In this document: positions 18,137 to 29,184 of the stretch, piece after piece
Layout: each line of letters starts with the position of its first letter
How positions within the stretch are numbered: the stretch's first letter is position 1
Source of the DNA: Chloroflexi bacterium HGW-Chloroflexi-10
Lineage (GTDB): Bacteria; Chloroflexota; Anaerolineae; Anaerolineales; Anaerolineaceae
Length of the DNA stretch: 64,000 bases
NCBI GenBank assembly: GCA_002840755.1
Contig: PHBZ01000021.1
Location: 24,341 to 88,340, forward strand
Reading direction: 5' to 3'
Made by a program: the position numbers and the translations under genes
The notes under the pieces: generated by a model
What the model was told of the DNA's origin: nothing
The model's input: the letters and a program-made list of their open reading frames with translations, nothing else
Database searches by the model: none

Positions 18137-18502
18137 TTATTTTACTTCCAATTCCGCGGGGGGTTCCATGGCTTTTTCTGCCGTAATCTTTTTGGTTAAT
18201 TTGGTTTTTTGTTCTTCATACAATGCTGTGCTTTTTTCTTTTACTTCAGCAGCTTTGGTTTTGGCATCCGCTAATAAGGCTTCTGCACGCTTTACAGCAT
18301 CATTTGCAGCAACCTCTGCTTTGTCATAAATTTCAGTTGCTGATTCACTGGCTTTATCGCGCAGTTCAATCGCACGCTCCTTAATCACGGTACGAGTTTC
18401 CTCTCCTGATTGGGGAGCCAACAATAATGATACGACGGCACCGGTGATACCGCCTACCAGAAAACCGACCAGAAATGCACCAAATTCATCACGATTAGAC
18501 AT
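18137..18502 (-). CDS. YtxH-domain protein
   Basis: 121 residues. An N-terminal Gly-rich membrane helix (FLVGFLVGGITGAVVSLLLA, residues 10-29) is followed by APQSGEETR, the signature of the YtxH (general stress) family. A long charged, Ala/Glu/Lys-rich helix (about 40-115) probably forms a coiled coil in the cytoplasm. It overlaps the upstream YtxG-like gene by 8 nt. The pair matches the Bacillus ytxG-ytxH arrangement. Molecular role unknown. Confidence 0.82.
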   Translation of the reverse strand: MSNRDEFGAFLVGFLVGGITGAVVSLLLAPQSGEETRTVIKERAIELRDKASESATEIYDKAEVAANDAVKRAEALLADAKTKAAEVKEKSTALYEEQKTKLTKKITAEKAMEPPAELEVK

Positions 18503-19004
18503 CTGTATTCTCCTTTTCTTGATCAGATGGTTTAGGTTGTGTTGCTCTGCGTGATTTCGACACAGGCATTACCAGATCCAGCAATTTACGAAAACCGGCC
18601 AGATATTCATTTAATTTGATGACCGGTTCCACAATATTATTGGACAGGAATGTTGTGGTTCCACGCAGGTTATTCATTGTTTCGTTAGTTGTATCCAGAA
18701 TTGGCTTAACCTCATTCTTAAGAACATTAATCAATACAGCCAATTGGATAATTAGAACTGTCAGAGCAATGCCCAACAGCAAAGACTCGAGTGCCATGAA
18801 TATGATAAAAACATCCCGGATGCGACTAGTTGTTTGCACATCAGCTTGAAATAACTTGATGACGGCAAAAAATAAAATTCCGATCACCGCAACAGCGATT
18901 ACAATCCAAAGGATCATTTTTCGTTTATTTGCAGCCGGATTAATTTGCACCGAAGGTGCAGTATCCATAGGAGTATTTAGGGTTTGGTTATTATTGTTTT
19001 CCAT
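18495..19004 (-). CDS. YtxG-like (DUF948-type) membrane protein
   Basis: 169 residues with two membrane helices (about 30-50 and 72-95). A helical segment VLKNEVKPILDTTNETMNNL follows, the Val-Lys-P-I-L-x-x-x-x-x-x-x-N pattern of DUF948/YtxG proteins, and then a polar tail. First gene of the YtxG-YtxH pair. A TAAAAT box ends 6 nt before the ATG and a TATAAT box 11 nt before it, so the leader is zero to a few nt. Function unknown. Confidence 0.65.
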   Translation of the reverse strand: MENNNNQTLNTPMDTAPSVQINPAANKRKMILWIVIAVAVIGILFFAVIKLFQADVQTTSRIRDVFIIFMALESLLLGIALTVLIIQLAVLINVLKNEVKPILDTTNETMNNLRGTTTFLSNNIVEPVIKLNEYLAGFRKLLDLVMPVSKSRRATQPKPSDQEKENTDV

Positions 19005-19010
19005 AATCTA

Positions 19011-19021
19011 ATTTTATTATA
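19011..19021 (-). promoter_or_regulatory. Overlapping -10 boxes of the ytxG-like gene
   Basis: On the minus strand TATAAT (19016-19021) overlaps TAAAAT (19011-19016), with 11-nt or 6-nt spacers to the ATG at 19004. Confidence 0.45.
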
Positions 19022-19106
19022 CACGAACCTTATAGAAATGAGACATATTCTTGTACACAGCCTTAAAATTTGCAGGTTTTAGTTCTTCATGTTAAACTTA
19101 TTCGTT

Positions 19107-19724
19107 ATGCGAATCGTTTCTGTGTTTTTTATCTGCGTTCAATTAATTAGCGGTTGGTTCACTCCAAACGGTCAATTAGATTTGGTGCGGATATTAACAC
19201 CACAAACGGGGGATGTACTTCAGGGTAACGTGGCTATTGTTGGTACAGTTACCGGAATTGGATTTCTTTACGCTGAGATAAGCTTTCGGTATGAGGATGA
19301 AACGGCTACCTGGTTTTTAATTGAGCGGATTGAAGAAACCCATGTTGATAATATTATCACAAATTGGGATACTTCTTTAATTGCGGATGGCACGTATCAA
19401 ATACGGATCGTCGCTTTTTTTGAAGATGGGCATGAATTGGAATATGTTGTTGAAGCACTTGGGATCAGAAATTATTCACCGGTAGATGCCGAGGAACTGC
19501 CTCAGGCAACACCGATAAACCAAGATATTGTGCCAGGGTTCAGTGAGCCAGTGAGCCCGACTGCTACAGCATCTCGACCAACAGCTACTGCCTTGCCGCC
19601 TAATCGGCTTACCGTATCTCAGTCTCAGTTTAATAGTGCTCTGGCTCAGGGAGCATTAATTGGTGTTTTAATCTTTATTATTTTTGGTGTGTGGATTTTG
19701 ATCCGCAGCCGACATTACAGGTAA
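19107..19724 (+). CDS. Membrane-anchored protein with extracellular Ig-like domain
   Basis: About 205 residues from the ATG at 19107, preferred over 19089 because it begins MRIVSVFF, a good signal-peptide start. Layout: signal peptide or anchor (1-17), a beta-sandwich Ig-like region (about 22-125, ILTPQTGDVLQGNVAIVGTV through DGTYQIRIVAFFEDG), a Pro/Thr/Ala linker, and a C-terminal membrane helix (GALIGVLIFIIFGVWILI) followed by RSRHYR. Topology: outside domain tethered by the C-terminal anchor. No functional assignment. The pth gene follows after 7 nt, so it may be the head of the pth-mfd operon. Confidence 0.65.
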   Translation: MRIVSVFFICVQLISGWFTPNGQLDLVRILTPQTGDVLQGNVAIVGTVTGIGFLYAEISFRYEDETATWFLIERIEETHVDNIITNWDTSLIADGTYQIRIVAFFEDGHELEYVVEALGIRNYSPVDAEELPQATPINQDIVPGFSEPVSPTATASRPTATALPPNRLTVSQSQFNSALAQGALIGVLIFIIFGVWILIRSRHYR

Positions 19725-19731
19725 TTTTTCT

Positions 19732-20385
19732 ATGCCAGACCTCAGTATCTTTGATCTGTTCCGCCAGTTGAATCAAACCACACCCATCACAGTAATTGAT
19801 GGTGAGCCTTTTTTATTGGTTGGCCTGGGTAATCCAGGAAAAGAGTATCAGAATAACCGCCATAATATTGGTTTTATGGCATTGGATCGAATAGCCAAAG
19901 AATATGGAATTGAGCAAAAAAAGGTAAAATCCAAGGCGATTGTTTTGGAAGGACGTTATCAGCAAAAACGGGTAATTCTAATTAAACCGCAAACGTATAT
20001 GAATCTTTCGGGTGAGGCAGTTGCATCGCTGGCCCGCTTTTACAAAATAAATCCGGATCGGGTATTGGTAATGCACGATGATTTGGATTTGCCGTTTGGG
20101 ACGATTCGCCTACGACCTGGAGGGGGACCTGGCGGGCAAAAAGGGATTGCCTCCATCATCGATCGTCTGGGGACCCAACAATTTCCACGTGTACGGATTG
20201 GGATCGGACGTCCTCCGGGCAGAATGCAAGCTGCCGATTACGTACTGCAGGACTTTTCCAAAGGGGAGAAGGAAGAACTGGAATTTATCCTGGGTTCGGT
20301 TGTGAAAGCAGTAAACGTTTTTCTGGTAGACGGTATGGATGGTGCCATGAATCAATATAACGGAACAGTTCAGAAAGATGAGTGA
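19732..20385 (+). CDS. pth: Peptidyl-tRNA hydrolase
   Basis: Releases peptides from prematurely dropped peptidyl-tRNA. 217 residues: an atypical N-terminal extension of about 25 residues, then the normal domain beginning FLLVGLGNPGKEYQNN. Catalytic His44 is in NNRHNIGF. TYMNLSGEAV and VMHDDLDLPFGTIRLRPGG carry the other conserved Asn/Asp and substrate-groove residues. A later internal start is not obvious, so the extension may be real. It overlaps mfd by 8 nt, indicating coupling of translation quality control with transcription-repair coupling, an arrangement seen in many bacteria. Confidence 0.95.
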   Translation: MPDLSIFDLFRQLNQTTPITVIDGEPFLLVGLGNPGKEYQNNRHNIGFMALDRIAKEYGIEQKKVKSKAIVLEGRYQQKRVILIKPQTYMNLSGEAVASLARFYKINPDRVLVMHDDLDLPFGTIRLRPGGGPGGQKGIASIIDRLGTQQFPRVRIGIGRPPGRMQAADYVLQDFSKGEKEELEFILGSVVKAVNVFLVDGMDGAMNQYNGTVQKDE

Positions 20386-23300
20386 ACGAATGCTTTCGGC
20401 AATTCAACAACTCCCCGCCTTTCAACATCTGGTAACGGATTTAAAAGAGGGAGTTATTCCTCCGGGTCTGGGTTTGCCTCGTGCAGTGCGGTTACCGATG
20501 CTTGCCGCTTTAAACCAGGTGCTTAACCAACCGATTGTGTTTGTTGTAGAACGCATGGATCAGGCATTGGCTATTGTGGATGAGTTAAGTTTCTGGGCTC
20601 CATCATTAAATATTCAACTTTTTCCGGAACCTACCCCAATGTTTTACGAAAAGGCAGCCTGGGGTGCTCTGGCACGCCGAGATCGTTTACAAACATTAAC
20701 TCGATTGAGCCTTTATCATTTGCCGGGTGTTGAAAAACCTTTGCAGGCGCCGATTATTCTCACGACTGTTCGAGGTGTAATGACACGTACATTACCCCGG
20801 CGCGATTATCTTAAATCGATCAGGGTAATTAAAGTTGGGCAGATCATTGCTCCGGATATATTGGCTCGCGAATGGGTTGGATTAGGCTACGTAAATGCCG
20901 AAATTGTGGTAGAACCTGGTCATTTTTCCCGCCGCGGCGGATTGTTGGATATTTGGCCGGTCTCTGAATCCTATCCGGTGCGATTAGATTTTTTTGGTGA
21001 CGAGGTGGAGACAATCCGCCAATTTGACCCAGCTACTCAACGTACGATAGCGCGAATGGATATGATTACTATAACACCAGCTTCCGAACTATTGGCCTTT
21101 AAAGCGGAACAAGCAGGCATAGATTTAGAGGATCTTAATGAATTCTCTTTGCCCCTGGTGTATAACATGCCGGCTACACTTTTGGATTATTTGCCGCGTA
21201 AAGCCCTGGTGGTGTTGGATGATGCTTCCTTACTACGGTCAATTGCAAATGAAGTAGAGGAACAAGCTGTCCGCAACCGAACCGAGGCGATTCGTGAAGG
21301 AGTATTAACGGATGATTTTCCAGTGCCCTATCTGGCATGGTCTGAAATGGAAGATATTATTGGCGCGCACACCTGGATAGAATTGGGTTATTCAGCTGTT
21401 GAAACACCAGCTGAAATTAGTGAGGCGTTTACAGCAGGACCCAGATTTGGCGGTAAATTAAAACCATTTTTGGAGTATTTACAAGAACACAGAGATGCTT
21501 TTAGTGAAATTCAAATTGTTTCCAGGCAGATTAACCGAATTAAGGAATTATGGTATCAGGATCAGGAAAGTGAACATAATAAACCAATATTTATAGATGG
21601 CAGTCTTTCCGAGGGTTGGATCATGGAAAATACCAACCTTCGAAAACACTATTATCTGCTGACAGACAGTGAGATTTTTGGCTGGGATCGTCCCCAATCA
21701 CGGAAAAGACCCCGGTCATCTGCAAACGCACCTGAAACACAATATGCCGATTTTCATCCCGGAGACTGGGTTGTACACGTTGATTATGGAATTGGACGAT
21801 TTGTCGGTTTACTTCAACGTGAATTGGATGGGGTGAATCGAGAGTTTTTATGTGTGGAATACGGTGGCGGAGATCAATTGTTTGTGCCCGTGCACCAGGC
21901 AGATCGACTGGGACGGTATGTAGGAGCTGATGGCGGAGATCCTAAACTAACGCGGTTGGGAACCCAGGAATGGTCATTATCTAAGGCTAAAGTACGTGAG
22001 GCGGTTCAAGAAATAGCCGAAGACTTATTAGAGTTATATGCACGCCGATCTGTTGCTGAAGGCACCCAATTCAATTCAGACAATGTTTGGCAGCAGGAAC
22101 TGGAAGCCAGTTTCCCATATGTTGAGACTGAGGACCAGGCCAAAGCAATTCATGAAGTAAAAAAAGATATGGAATCCAAACGCCCAATGGACCGTCTTTT
22201 ATGCGGGGATGTTGGTTATGGGAAAACTGAGGTGGCTCTTCGAGCCGCTTTTAAAGCGGTTATGGATGGGAAACAGGTAGCTATACTGGTGCCCACCACA
22301 GTTCTGGCACAACAGCATTTTGAGACTTTCCGAGAACGATTAAGCCCCTTTCCAGTGCAGGTTGAAATGCTTTCGCGGTTCCGCACACCCAAGGAACAAG
22401 ATGAGATTCTGATTCGTCTGCTTTTGGGAAACGTGGATATCATTATTGGCACGCACCGATTATTGCAAAGAGATGTAGTATTCAAGGATTTAGGTCTGGT
22501 AATAATCGATGAAGAGCAGCGTTTTGGGGTTACACATAAAGAATTCTTTAAGAAAATACGCACTGAATTGGATGTACTTACATTAACAGCCACGCCAATA
22601 CCCAGGACATTATATATGGCGTTGACTGGTGTGCGCGATATCTCGGTGATTAACACACCGCCAGCGGAACGCCAACCAGTGGTAACTCATATTGGACCTT
22701 ATTCACAGCGGTTGGTACGCCAGGCGATATTGCGAGAATTAGAACGAGGCGGACAAGTTTTCTTTGTGCATAATCGTGTTCAAACCATTGGAGCGATGAA
22801 AATGCATCTTGAAAACCTGGTGCCTGAAGCGCGAGTTGGTGTTGGACATGGGCAAATGCATGAGGGCGAACTTTCTAAAGTGATGCAAGAATTTAACAAT
22901 GGTGAAATCGATGTTCTATTAAGTACGTCGATTATCGAGTCTGGTTTGGATATTCCCAATGCTAACACCCTGATTGTGGATCGTGGGGACGCTTTTGGCC
23001 TGGCGCAATTGTATCAGTTGCGCGGCAGGGTGGGACGCGGCGCCCAGCGTGCTTACGCTTATTTCTTCCGTCATCGAAAAAAACCACCTACTCCTGAAGG
23101 GCAAGAGCGGTTGGAGACTATTGCGGAGCATACCAAATTGGGCGCAGGGTATTCGATAGCCATGAGGGACCTGGAAATGCGCGGTGCAGGTGAACTATTA
23201 GGCACACGCCAACATGGTGCAATCGCGTCAGTTGGTTTCCACCTATATACACGTTTATTGGCGCAAGCAGTACGGCAGTTAAAACCGGAAATACAAAAAG

Positions 23301-23785
23301 AGGATCAGGCGACTTTCCCGGGTTTTAAGGAAATCCAAATGGCTGTAACCGTTGATTTACCCATGGAAATAGGGATACCGATAGATTATGTTCCGGATCA
23401 ACGCATGCGCTTAAGTTTGTACCGGCGCATTGCTAACCTTGAAAATGATGCGGGATTAGAAGAACTTTCTGCTGAATTTGAAGACCGTTTTGGCCCAATG
23501 CCAGAACAAATCGTTAATTTGTTATATCAAATTCAGGTCAAGCAATTGGCAGAAAAAGCCGGAATGGCGTCGGTAACCCTGGAAGGGGAACAAATTGTTA
23601 TGCGATTCCCGGTCCTACCGGAGGGTATGAAAAAAAGAGAACTGCCAGAGTTGGGCGGTTTCGTCCGCAGCGGGAAAAATGCTTATTGGTTTGCATTTAA
23701 AAATTTAAGTGATAGCTGGCAGGATGTGCTTTTACAAATCATGCGGAAATATCTAATGTTGAAAACGACAGTAGAAACGAACTGA
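20378..23785 (+). CDS. mfd: Transcription-repair coupling factor
   Basis: 1135-residue SF2 translocase that removes stalled RNA polymerase and recruits UvrA. The N-terminal UvrB-like module (1-340) contains FSRRGGLLDIWPVSE. A CarD-like RNAP-interaction domain starts around 460 (FHPGDWVVHVDYGIGRFVGL). The helicase core is RecG-like, with Walker A CGDVGYGKTEVALRAAF (about 610), DEEQRFG, TLTATPIPRTLY, and motif VI QLRGRVGRG (about 885). A C-terminal TRCF domain ends the protein. The length is canonical. It overlaps pth, and uvrB follows 136 nt downstream under its own promoter. Confidence 0.97.
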   Translation: MSERMLSAIQQLPAFQHLVTDLKEGVIPPGLGLPRAVRLPMLAALNQVLNQPIVFVVERMDQALAIVDELSFWAPSLNIQLFPEPTPMFYEKAAWGALARRDRLQTLTRLSLYHLPGVEKPLQAPIILTTVRGVMTRTLPRRDYLKSIRVIKVGQIIAPDILAREWVGLGYVNAEIVVEPGHFSRRGGLLDIWPVSESYPVRLDFFGDEVETIRQFDPATQRTIARMDMITITPASELLAFKAEQAGIDLEDLNEFSLPLVYNMPATLLDYLPRKALVVLDDASLLRSIANEVEEQAVRNRTEAIREGVLTDDFPVPYLAWSEMEDIIGAHTWIELGYSAVETPAEISEAFTAGPRFGGKLKPFLEYLQEHRDAFSEIQIVSRQINRIKELWYQDQESEHNKPIFIDGSLSEGWIMENTNLRKHYYLLTDSEIFGWDRPQSRKRPRSSANAPETQYADFHPGDWVVHVDYGIGRFVGLLQRELDGVNREFLCVEYGGGDQLFVPVHQADRLGRYVGADGGDPKLTRLGTQEWSLSKAKVREAVQEIAEDLLELYARRSVAEGTQFNSDNVWQQELEASFPYVETEDQAKAIHEVKKDMESKRPMDRLLCGDVGYGKTEVALRAAFKAVMDGKQVAILVPTTVLAQQHFETFRERLSPFPVQVEMLSRFRTPKEQDEILIRLLLGNVDIIIGTHRLLQRDVVFKDLGLVIIDEEQRFGVTHKEFFKKIRTELDVLTLTATPIPRTLYMALTGVRDISVINTPPAERQPVVTHIGPYSQRLVRQAILRELERGGQVFFVHNRVQTIGAMKMHLENLVPEARVGVGHGQMHEGELSKVMQEFNNGEIDVLLSTSIIESGLDIPNANTLIVDRGDAFGLAQLYQLRGRVGRGAQRAYAYFFRHRKKPPTPEGQERLETIAEHTKLGAGYSIAMRDLEMRGAGELLGTRQHGAIASVGFHLYTRLLAQAVRQLKPEIQKEDQATFPGFKEIQMAVTVDLPMEIGIPIDYVPDQRMRLSLYRRIANLENDAGLEELSAEFEDRFGPMPEQIVNLLYQIQVKQLAEKAGMASVTLEGEQIVMRFPVLPEGMKKRELPELGGFVRSGKNAYWFAFKNLSDSWQDVLLQIMRKYLMLKTTVETN

Positions 23786-23879
23786 TCATCTGAAAAATCC
23801 AAGAATTGTGATGCTGCCGCATAAGATTAAATGTATTCAAAACCATCTAAAATGATGAGAAAACCAAGAATTTTTCGGG

Positions 23880-23885
23880 TATAAT
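23880..23885 (+). promoter_or_regulatory. -10 box for uvrB
   Basis: TATAAT, 36 nt before the uvrB ATG. A leader with AGAGG as ribosome binding site lies between. Confidence 0.45.
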
Positions 23886-23921
23886 ACCTTTGTAGAGAAT
23901 ATGTTCTAGAAAGAGGTTGCC

Positions 23922-25967
<2,046 letters not shown>

Positions 25968-27728
25968 TTGCTAAAAAAAATAACAAGGACATATCATATC
26001 ATCGTGAAAAAAATTGCCCGTTTAAAATTTAATTTTGACCCTTATTTGCTTTTTGTTTTATGTATTGCAGTATTGGTATTACTTCCCTTTTTGAATCCTG
26101 AGCAAGTAGTCCGCGGTCATGATACAGAAGTTCATCTGGCACGAATTGTTGGTTTTGTAGAGACTATAAAAACTGGACAGATCCCAGCAAAAGTGTATAC
26201 AAACATGTTGAATGGCATGGGATATGGCTGGGGAATTTTTTATCCTCCACTTTCTGTGATGATTCCTGCAATCCCCCTCGGTCTGGGTTTTGACTTAGCC
26301 AACTCATATAAATTATTCTTATTATTTTGTACGGTGTTTTCCGGGCTCTTTATGTACCAATTTGTTTTTGATATATCCGGATCAAGATTACAAGCAGCCC
26401 TAACGTCGATTTTTTATCTGGCGAGCCCATATTTTCTTACCGATTTAATTATGCGCGGCGCAGTGGGTGAACAGTTAATTTTTGTCTTTTTGCCATTAAT
26501 TTTTCGGGGAACTTACAGTCTTTTGTATGGGAATCAGAAAAAATATTTGTTAATTGCTGTAGGATTTGGCGGGTTAGCACTTTCTCATGTTATCGGTCTA
26601 GCGCTCGTTGTACTTCTTATGGCTGTATTTTTATTACTCAACATCAAAAAGATTCTGAATCGCACTGTTTTTGCAAAATTAATCTTTGCCGCAATACTTG
26701 CCATTTTTTCATCAGCCAGTTTTTTGGTTCCATTATTCGAAAATATCATTTCAACTGATTATTGGGTTGAGAATCAGACACATGCGGAAGATAATTTTTT
26801 GTATGCTGTTTATCCTTCTCAGATTTTGGGGTCCACCTTTACGACATTTTGGGCACAACCTCTGGGTAATTTGGATGAAATGCCCCAATCGATTGGTTTA
26901 ATCTCGTCGTTAATTATTTTAAGTGGGTTATTGGTATTGCCAAAATTGCGAGTTCAACCAAATGGTTTTTTCTATTTTTCCATCTTTATTATTTTGGTGC
27001 TTTCTGTTTGGATGTGCACAATTTTCTTTCCATGGCAAAAGTTAAGTTGGTTGGTTTTTATTCAATTTCCGTGGCGTATTCTAGGAATTGCTTCTTTTGC
27101 AAGCAGTATTTTAGCTGCATGGATTTTGATTATGTTAATGGATAAGATGGATGCAAATATTCTACTGATTATTTTCACCATTATCAGTATCGTTTATATC
27201 AGTCCATTTCTCGATTTTGGTTCCACGGAGGAAGGTGTATATTTTAAACCATACTATAGAAATTATGACTGGCATTCTTATCTGGAAAATGAGGCATGGG
27301 GATATAACCGGACATTTATAGGCGGAGGGGAGTATTACCCTGCCAAACTTTATGTAACTAATATACGGGAACGTGGTACAGATATTAAAGTTTTGGAAGG
27401 CTCAACCGATATCGATGCTGTCATCCGAGGTTCGAAATTGAGTTTCAGGTTTAAGAACAACCAAAACGCTGTGTTAGAACTGCCTTTTGCATACTATGTA
27501 GGATACCAAGCAAAAATAACAGCTTCGAATGGAGTAATATACAAGGTTATTCCGACTGAATCAATAATTGGTATGGTCTCTATACCCATAAATGGAATTA
27601 AAGAAGGGACTGTTGAAGTGGTTTATCGCGGCAGTCTGATCGGTCAGACAAGTTTCTGGTTGTCATTTGTGACCTGGTTCGGTATCTTGGGTCTGTCTAT
27701 AAAGTTGAGACGATCTGGAAGCGCTTAA
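25968..27728 (+). CDS. Large polytopic membrane protein, PTPS-related / GT-C-like
   Basis: 586 residues with roughly ten to twelve membrane helices. A conserved short luminal loop has V-R-G-H-D-T-E-V-H-L-A-R near residue 47 and YGWGIFYPPLS near 84. This layout fits the 6-pyruvoyl-tetrahydropterin-synthase-related membrane domain (PTPS_related) family, which resembles GT-C glycosyltransferases. A C-terminal extracellular beta-rich domain (about 440-560) precedes a final helix. The start is a TTG immediately after the uvrB stop with AAAGG upstream; a GTG at 26004 is an alternative. The 3' end overlaps the convergent acylphosphatase gene by 32 nt. Possible role in cell-surface glycan assembly, inferred from the fold only. 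Confidence 0.7.
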   Translation: MLKKITRTYHIIVKKIARLKFNFDPYLLFVLCIAVLVLLPFLNPEQVVRGHDTEVHLARIVGFVETIKTGQIPAKVYTNMLNGMGYGWGIFYPPLSVMIPAIPLGLGFDLANSYKLFLLFCTVFSGLFMYQFVFDISGSRLQAALTSIFYLASPYFLTDLIMRGAVGEQLIFVFLPLIFRGTYSLLYGNQKKYLLIAVGFGGLALSHVIGLALVVLLMAVFLLLNIKKILNRTVFAKLIFAAILAIFSSASFLVPLFENIISTDYWVENQTHAEDNFLYAVYPSQILGSTFTTFWAQPLGNLDEMPQSIGLISSLIILSGLLVLPKLRVQPNGFFYFSIFIILVLSVWMCTIFFPWQKLSWLVFIQFPWRILGIASFASSILAAWILIMLMDKMDANILLIIFTIISIVYISPFLDFGSTEEGVYFKPYYRNYDWHSYLENEAWGYNRTFIGGGEYYPAKLYVTNIRERGTDIKVLEGSTDIDAVIRGSKLSFRFKNNQNAVLELPFAYYVGYQAKITASNGVIYKVIPTESIIGMVSIPINGIKEGTVEVVYRGSLIGQTSFWLSFVTWFGILGLSIKLRRSGSA

Positions 27729-27984
27729 ACTCTCCCTTATACTCTGACCATTCCACTTTTAGATTGGTAACATAGGCATTGCCCGGACCGCTCCGCAATC
27801 GTTTTAACCAGGATTCAATATTTTCACGTGAACCTTCAGCTACCGCTTCAACTTCTCCCTGAAAGGTATTGCGTACCCAACCGGTAAGTGCCAGTCGTTG
27901 GGCTTGTTCCTGGGCAAAGAAACGAAAGCCAACCCCCTGAACGTGGCCTTCGATTTTTACGATGACCCTTGATTGAGAGTCCAT
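27697..27984 (-). CDS. acyP: Acylphosphatase
   Basis: 95-residue enzyme that hydrolyses acyl phosphates. The signature VQGVGFRFFAQEQA (15-28) contains the catalytic Arg in the phosphate cradle, and GWVRNTFQGEVEAVAEG (36-52) contains the catalytic Asn. The length is typical. It starts right where the upstream peptidase-MA gene stops, so it is co-transcribed with it. Its last 32 nt overlap the convergent membrane protein gene. Confidence 0.95.
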   Translation of the reverse strand: MDSQSRVIVKIEGHVQGVGFRFFAQEQAQRLALTGWVRNTFQGEVEAVAEGSRENIESWLKRLRSGPGNAYVTNLKVEWSEYKGEFKRFQIVSTL

Positions 27985-29181
27985 CTAAAAAAGCTTACCT
28001 TTTCTTCGATGAACGAAAATGGAAAAAACAGGGGATATCACCAAAAAAGCCGATAATGCCAGGTAAGGAGAAAAGTTATTCCAAGCTACTTGATTGGTAT
28101 TAATCCCTAAAATCGTTTTTTGCCATTGATTTTGAGCTTGTTGCAGATTAATCCCGAATGTATTATAAAAACCTTCCTGGCAATTCATACCACCACGATA
28201 ATTCAGGATTAATTGCTGCAAACTGGCAGAACCATATTGCTCCCTTAAAAATTTTACAAAGGAACTCGATTGAGCATACGCTTGAAAAGCCCCCGAAGCA
28301 TCTTTCGGAAAATTCAAACAGTAATCCTCCAGAGGAACAATTGTATGATTTGCAGCAGCTTTTTGTAAAACACGTTCATAATCGGAATTAGGATAGAGTT
28401 CAACAATAGATGCCAAACCCTCTTTAAGCCATACAGGTTGGTCCGCGTAGGATGGCCCTGCCAATTGATATTCTGCCAAATGCATGATCTCATGAGGAAG
28501 CTGTCGTTCCAATTCCAATTGCTGGTTGGGTCCTTCCGGCAAGGAGACAAACACCATCCCTAAAGCCGGGTTTGCATGACCAGCGATCCAGGTTTGATCT
28601 GAAAAATTTAAGGCGCTTTGCAAATCCGTTGGATTGGAGTAGACCACAATTTTAAGTGGTTGGGGGAGCTGGGCGTCGATAATTTCACTAATATCTTCAA
28701 TACTTGTTCGAGCTGTATTAAAGATACTTTGAGCAAATGTACCATCACCTACTTGCCAATAAATCTCTATTACTTCAGAAATTTGTGATTGCCATTCAAA
28801 ACGGTTGTCTAAATAATCAAACCAGAATGCGGCACTTGAAAATTTCGTACCATCAATAAGGGACCATTCAAACCAATAATAAATTCGACTAAATGGATAT
28901 ATGCCCAAAGTAGTCAGATCCAATGGAAAAAGGATCTGTCCATCCCGGGCATTTTCTATCAAAAAAACCTGGCTTTCCCGCCCTTGAGGAGAAATATGAA
29001 GGAATATCTCTGTTACTATACTGGTGGTTTCGTATTCAGCTTGAAATGTAGCATTCTCTCCAACCGTATAGAAAACCTGCACATTTTTCAAGTCCATACT
29101 TGTTTGTGGGGTTGGACTAGCGCCAATTGAGGCCATAGAATAAATCAACCAGGAAACCAGTATACAAATTCTTTTTATCAA
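27985..29181 (-). CDS. Peptidase MA-like zinc metalloprotease, membrane anchored
   Basis: 398 residues: N-terminal signal peptide (1-21), a beta-rich region (30-135), and a gluzincin catalytic domain with HEIMH (His230, Glu231, His234) and the third ligand Glu254 in WLKEGLASIV. A membrane helix near the C-terminus (about 372-390) is followed by the basic HRRKGKLF. The HExxH plus downstream Glu fits the peptidase MA family. The domain should face outside, tethered by the C-terminal helix. The HEAT-repeat gene lies 3 nt upstream and acyP directly downstream on the same strand. Substrate unknown. Confidence 0.82.
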   Translation of the reverse strand: MIKRICILVSWLIYSMASIGASPTPQTSMDLKNVQVFYTVGENATFQAEYETTSIVTEIFLHISPQGRESQVFLIENARDGQILFPLDLTTLGIYPFSRIYYWFEWSLIDGTKFSSAAFWFDYLDNRFEWQSQISEVIEIYWQVGDGTFAQSIFNTARTSIEDISEIIDAQLPQPLKIVVYSNPTDLQSALNFSDQTWIAGHANPALGMVFVSLPEGPNQQLELERQLPHEIMHLAEYQLAGPSYADQPVWLKEGLASIVELYPNSDYERVLQKAAANHTIVPLEDYCLNFPKDASGAFQAYAQSSSFVKFLREQYGSASLQQLILNYRGGMNCQEGFYNTFGINLQQAQNQWQKTILGINTNQVAWNNFSPYLALSAFLVISPVFSIFVHRRKGKLF

Positions 29182-29184
29182 GGA

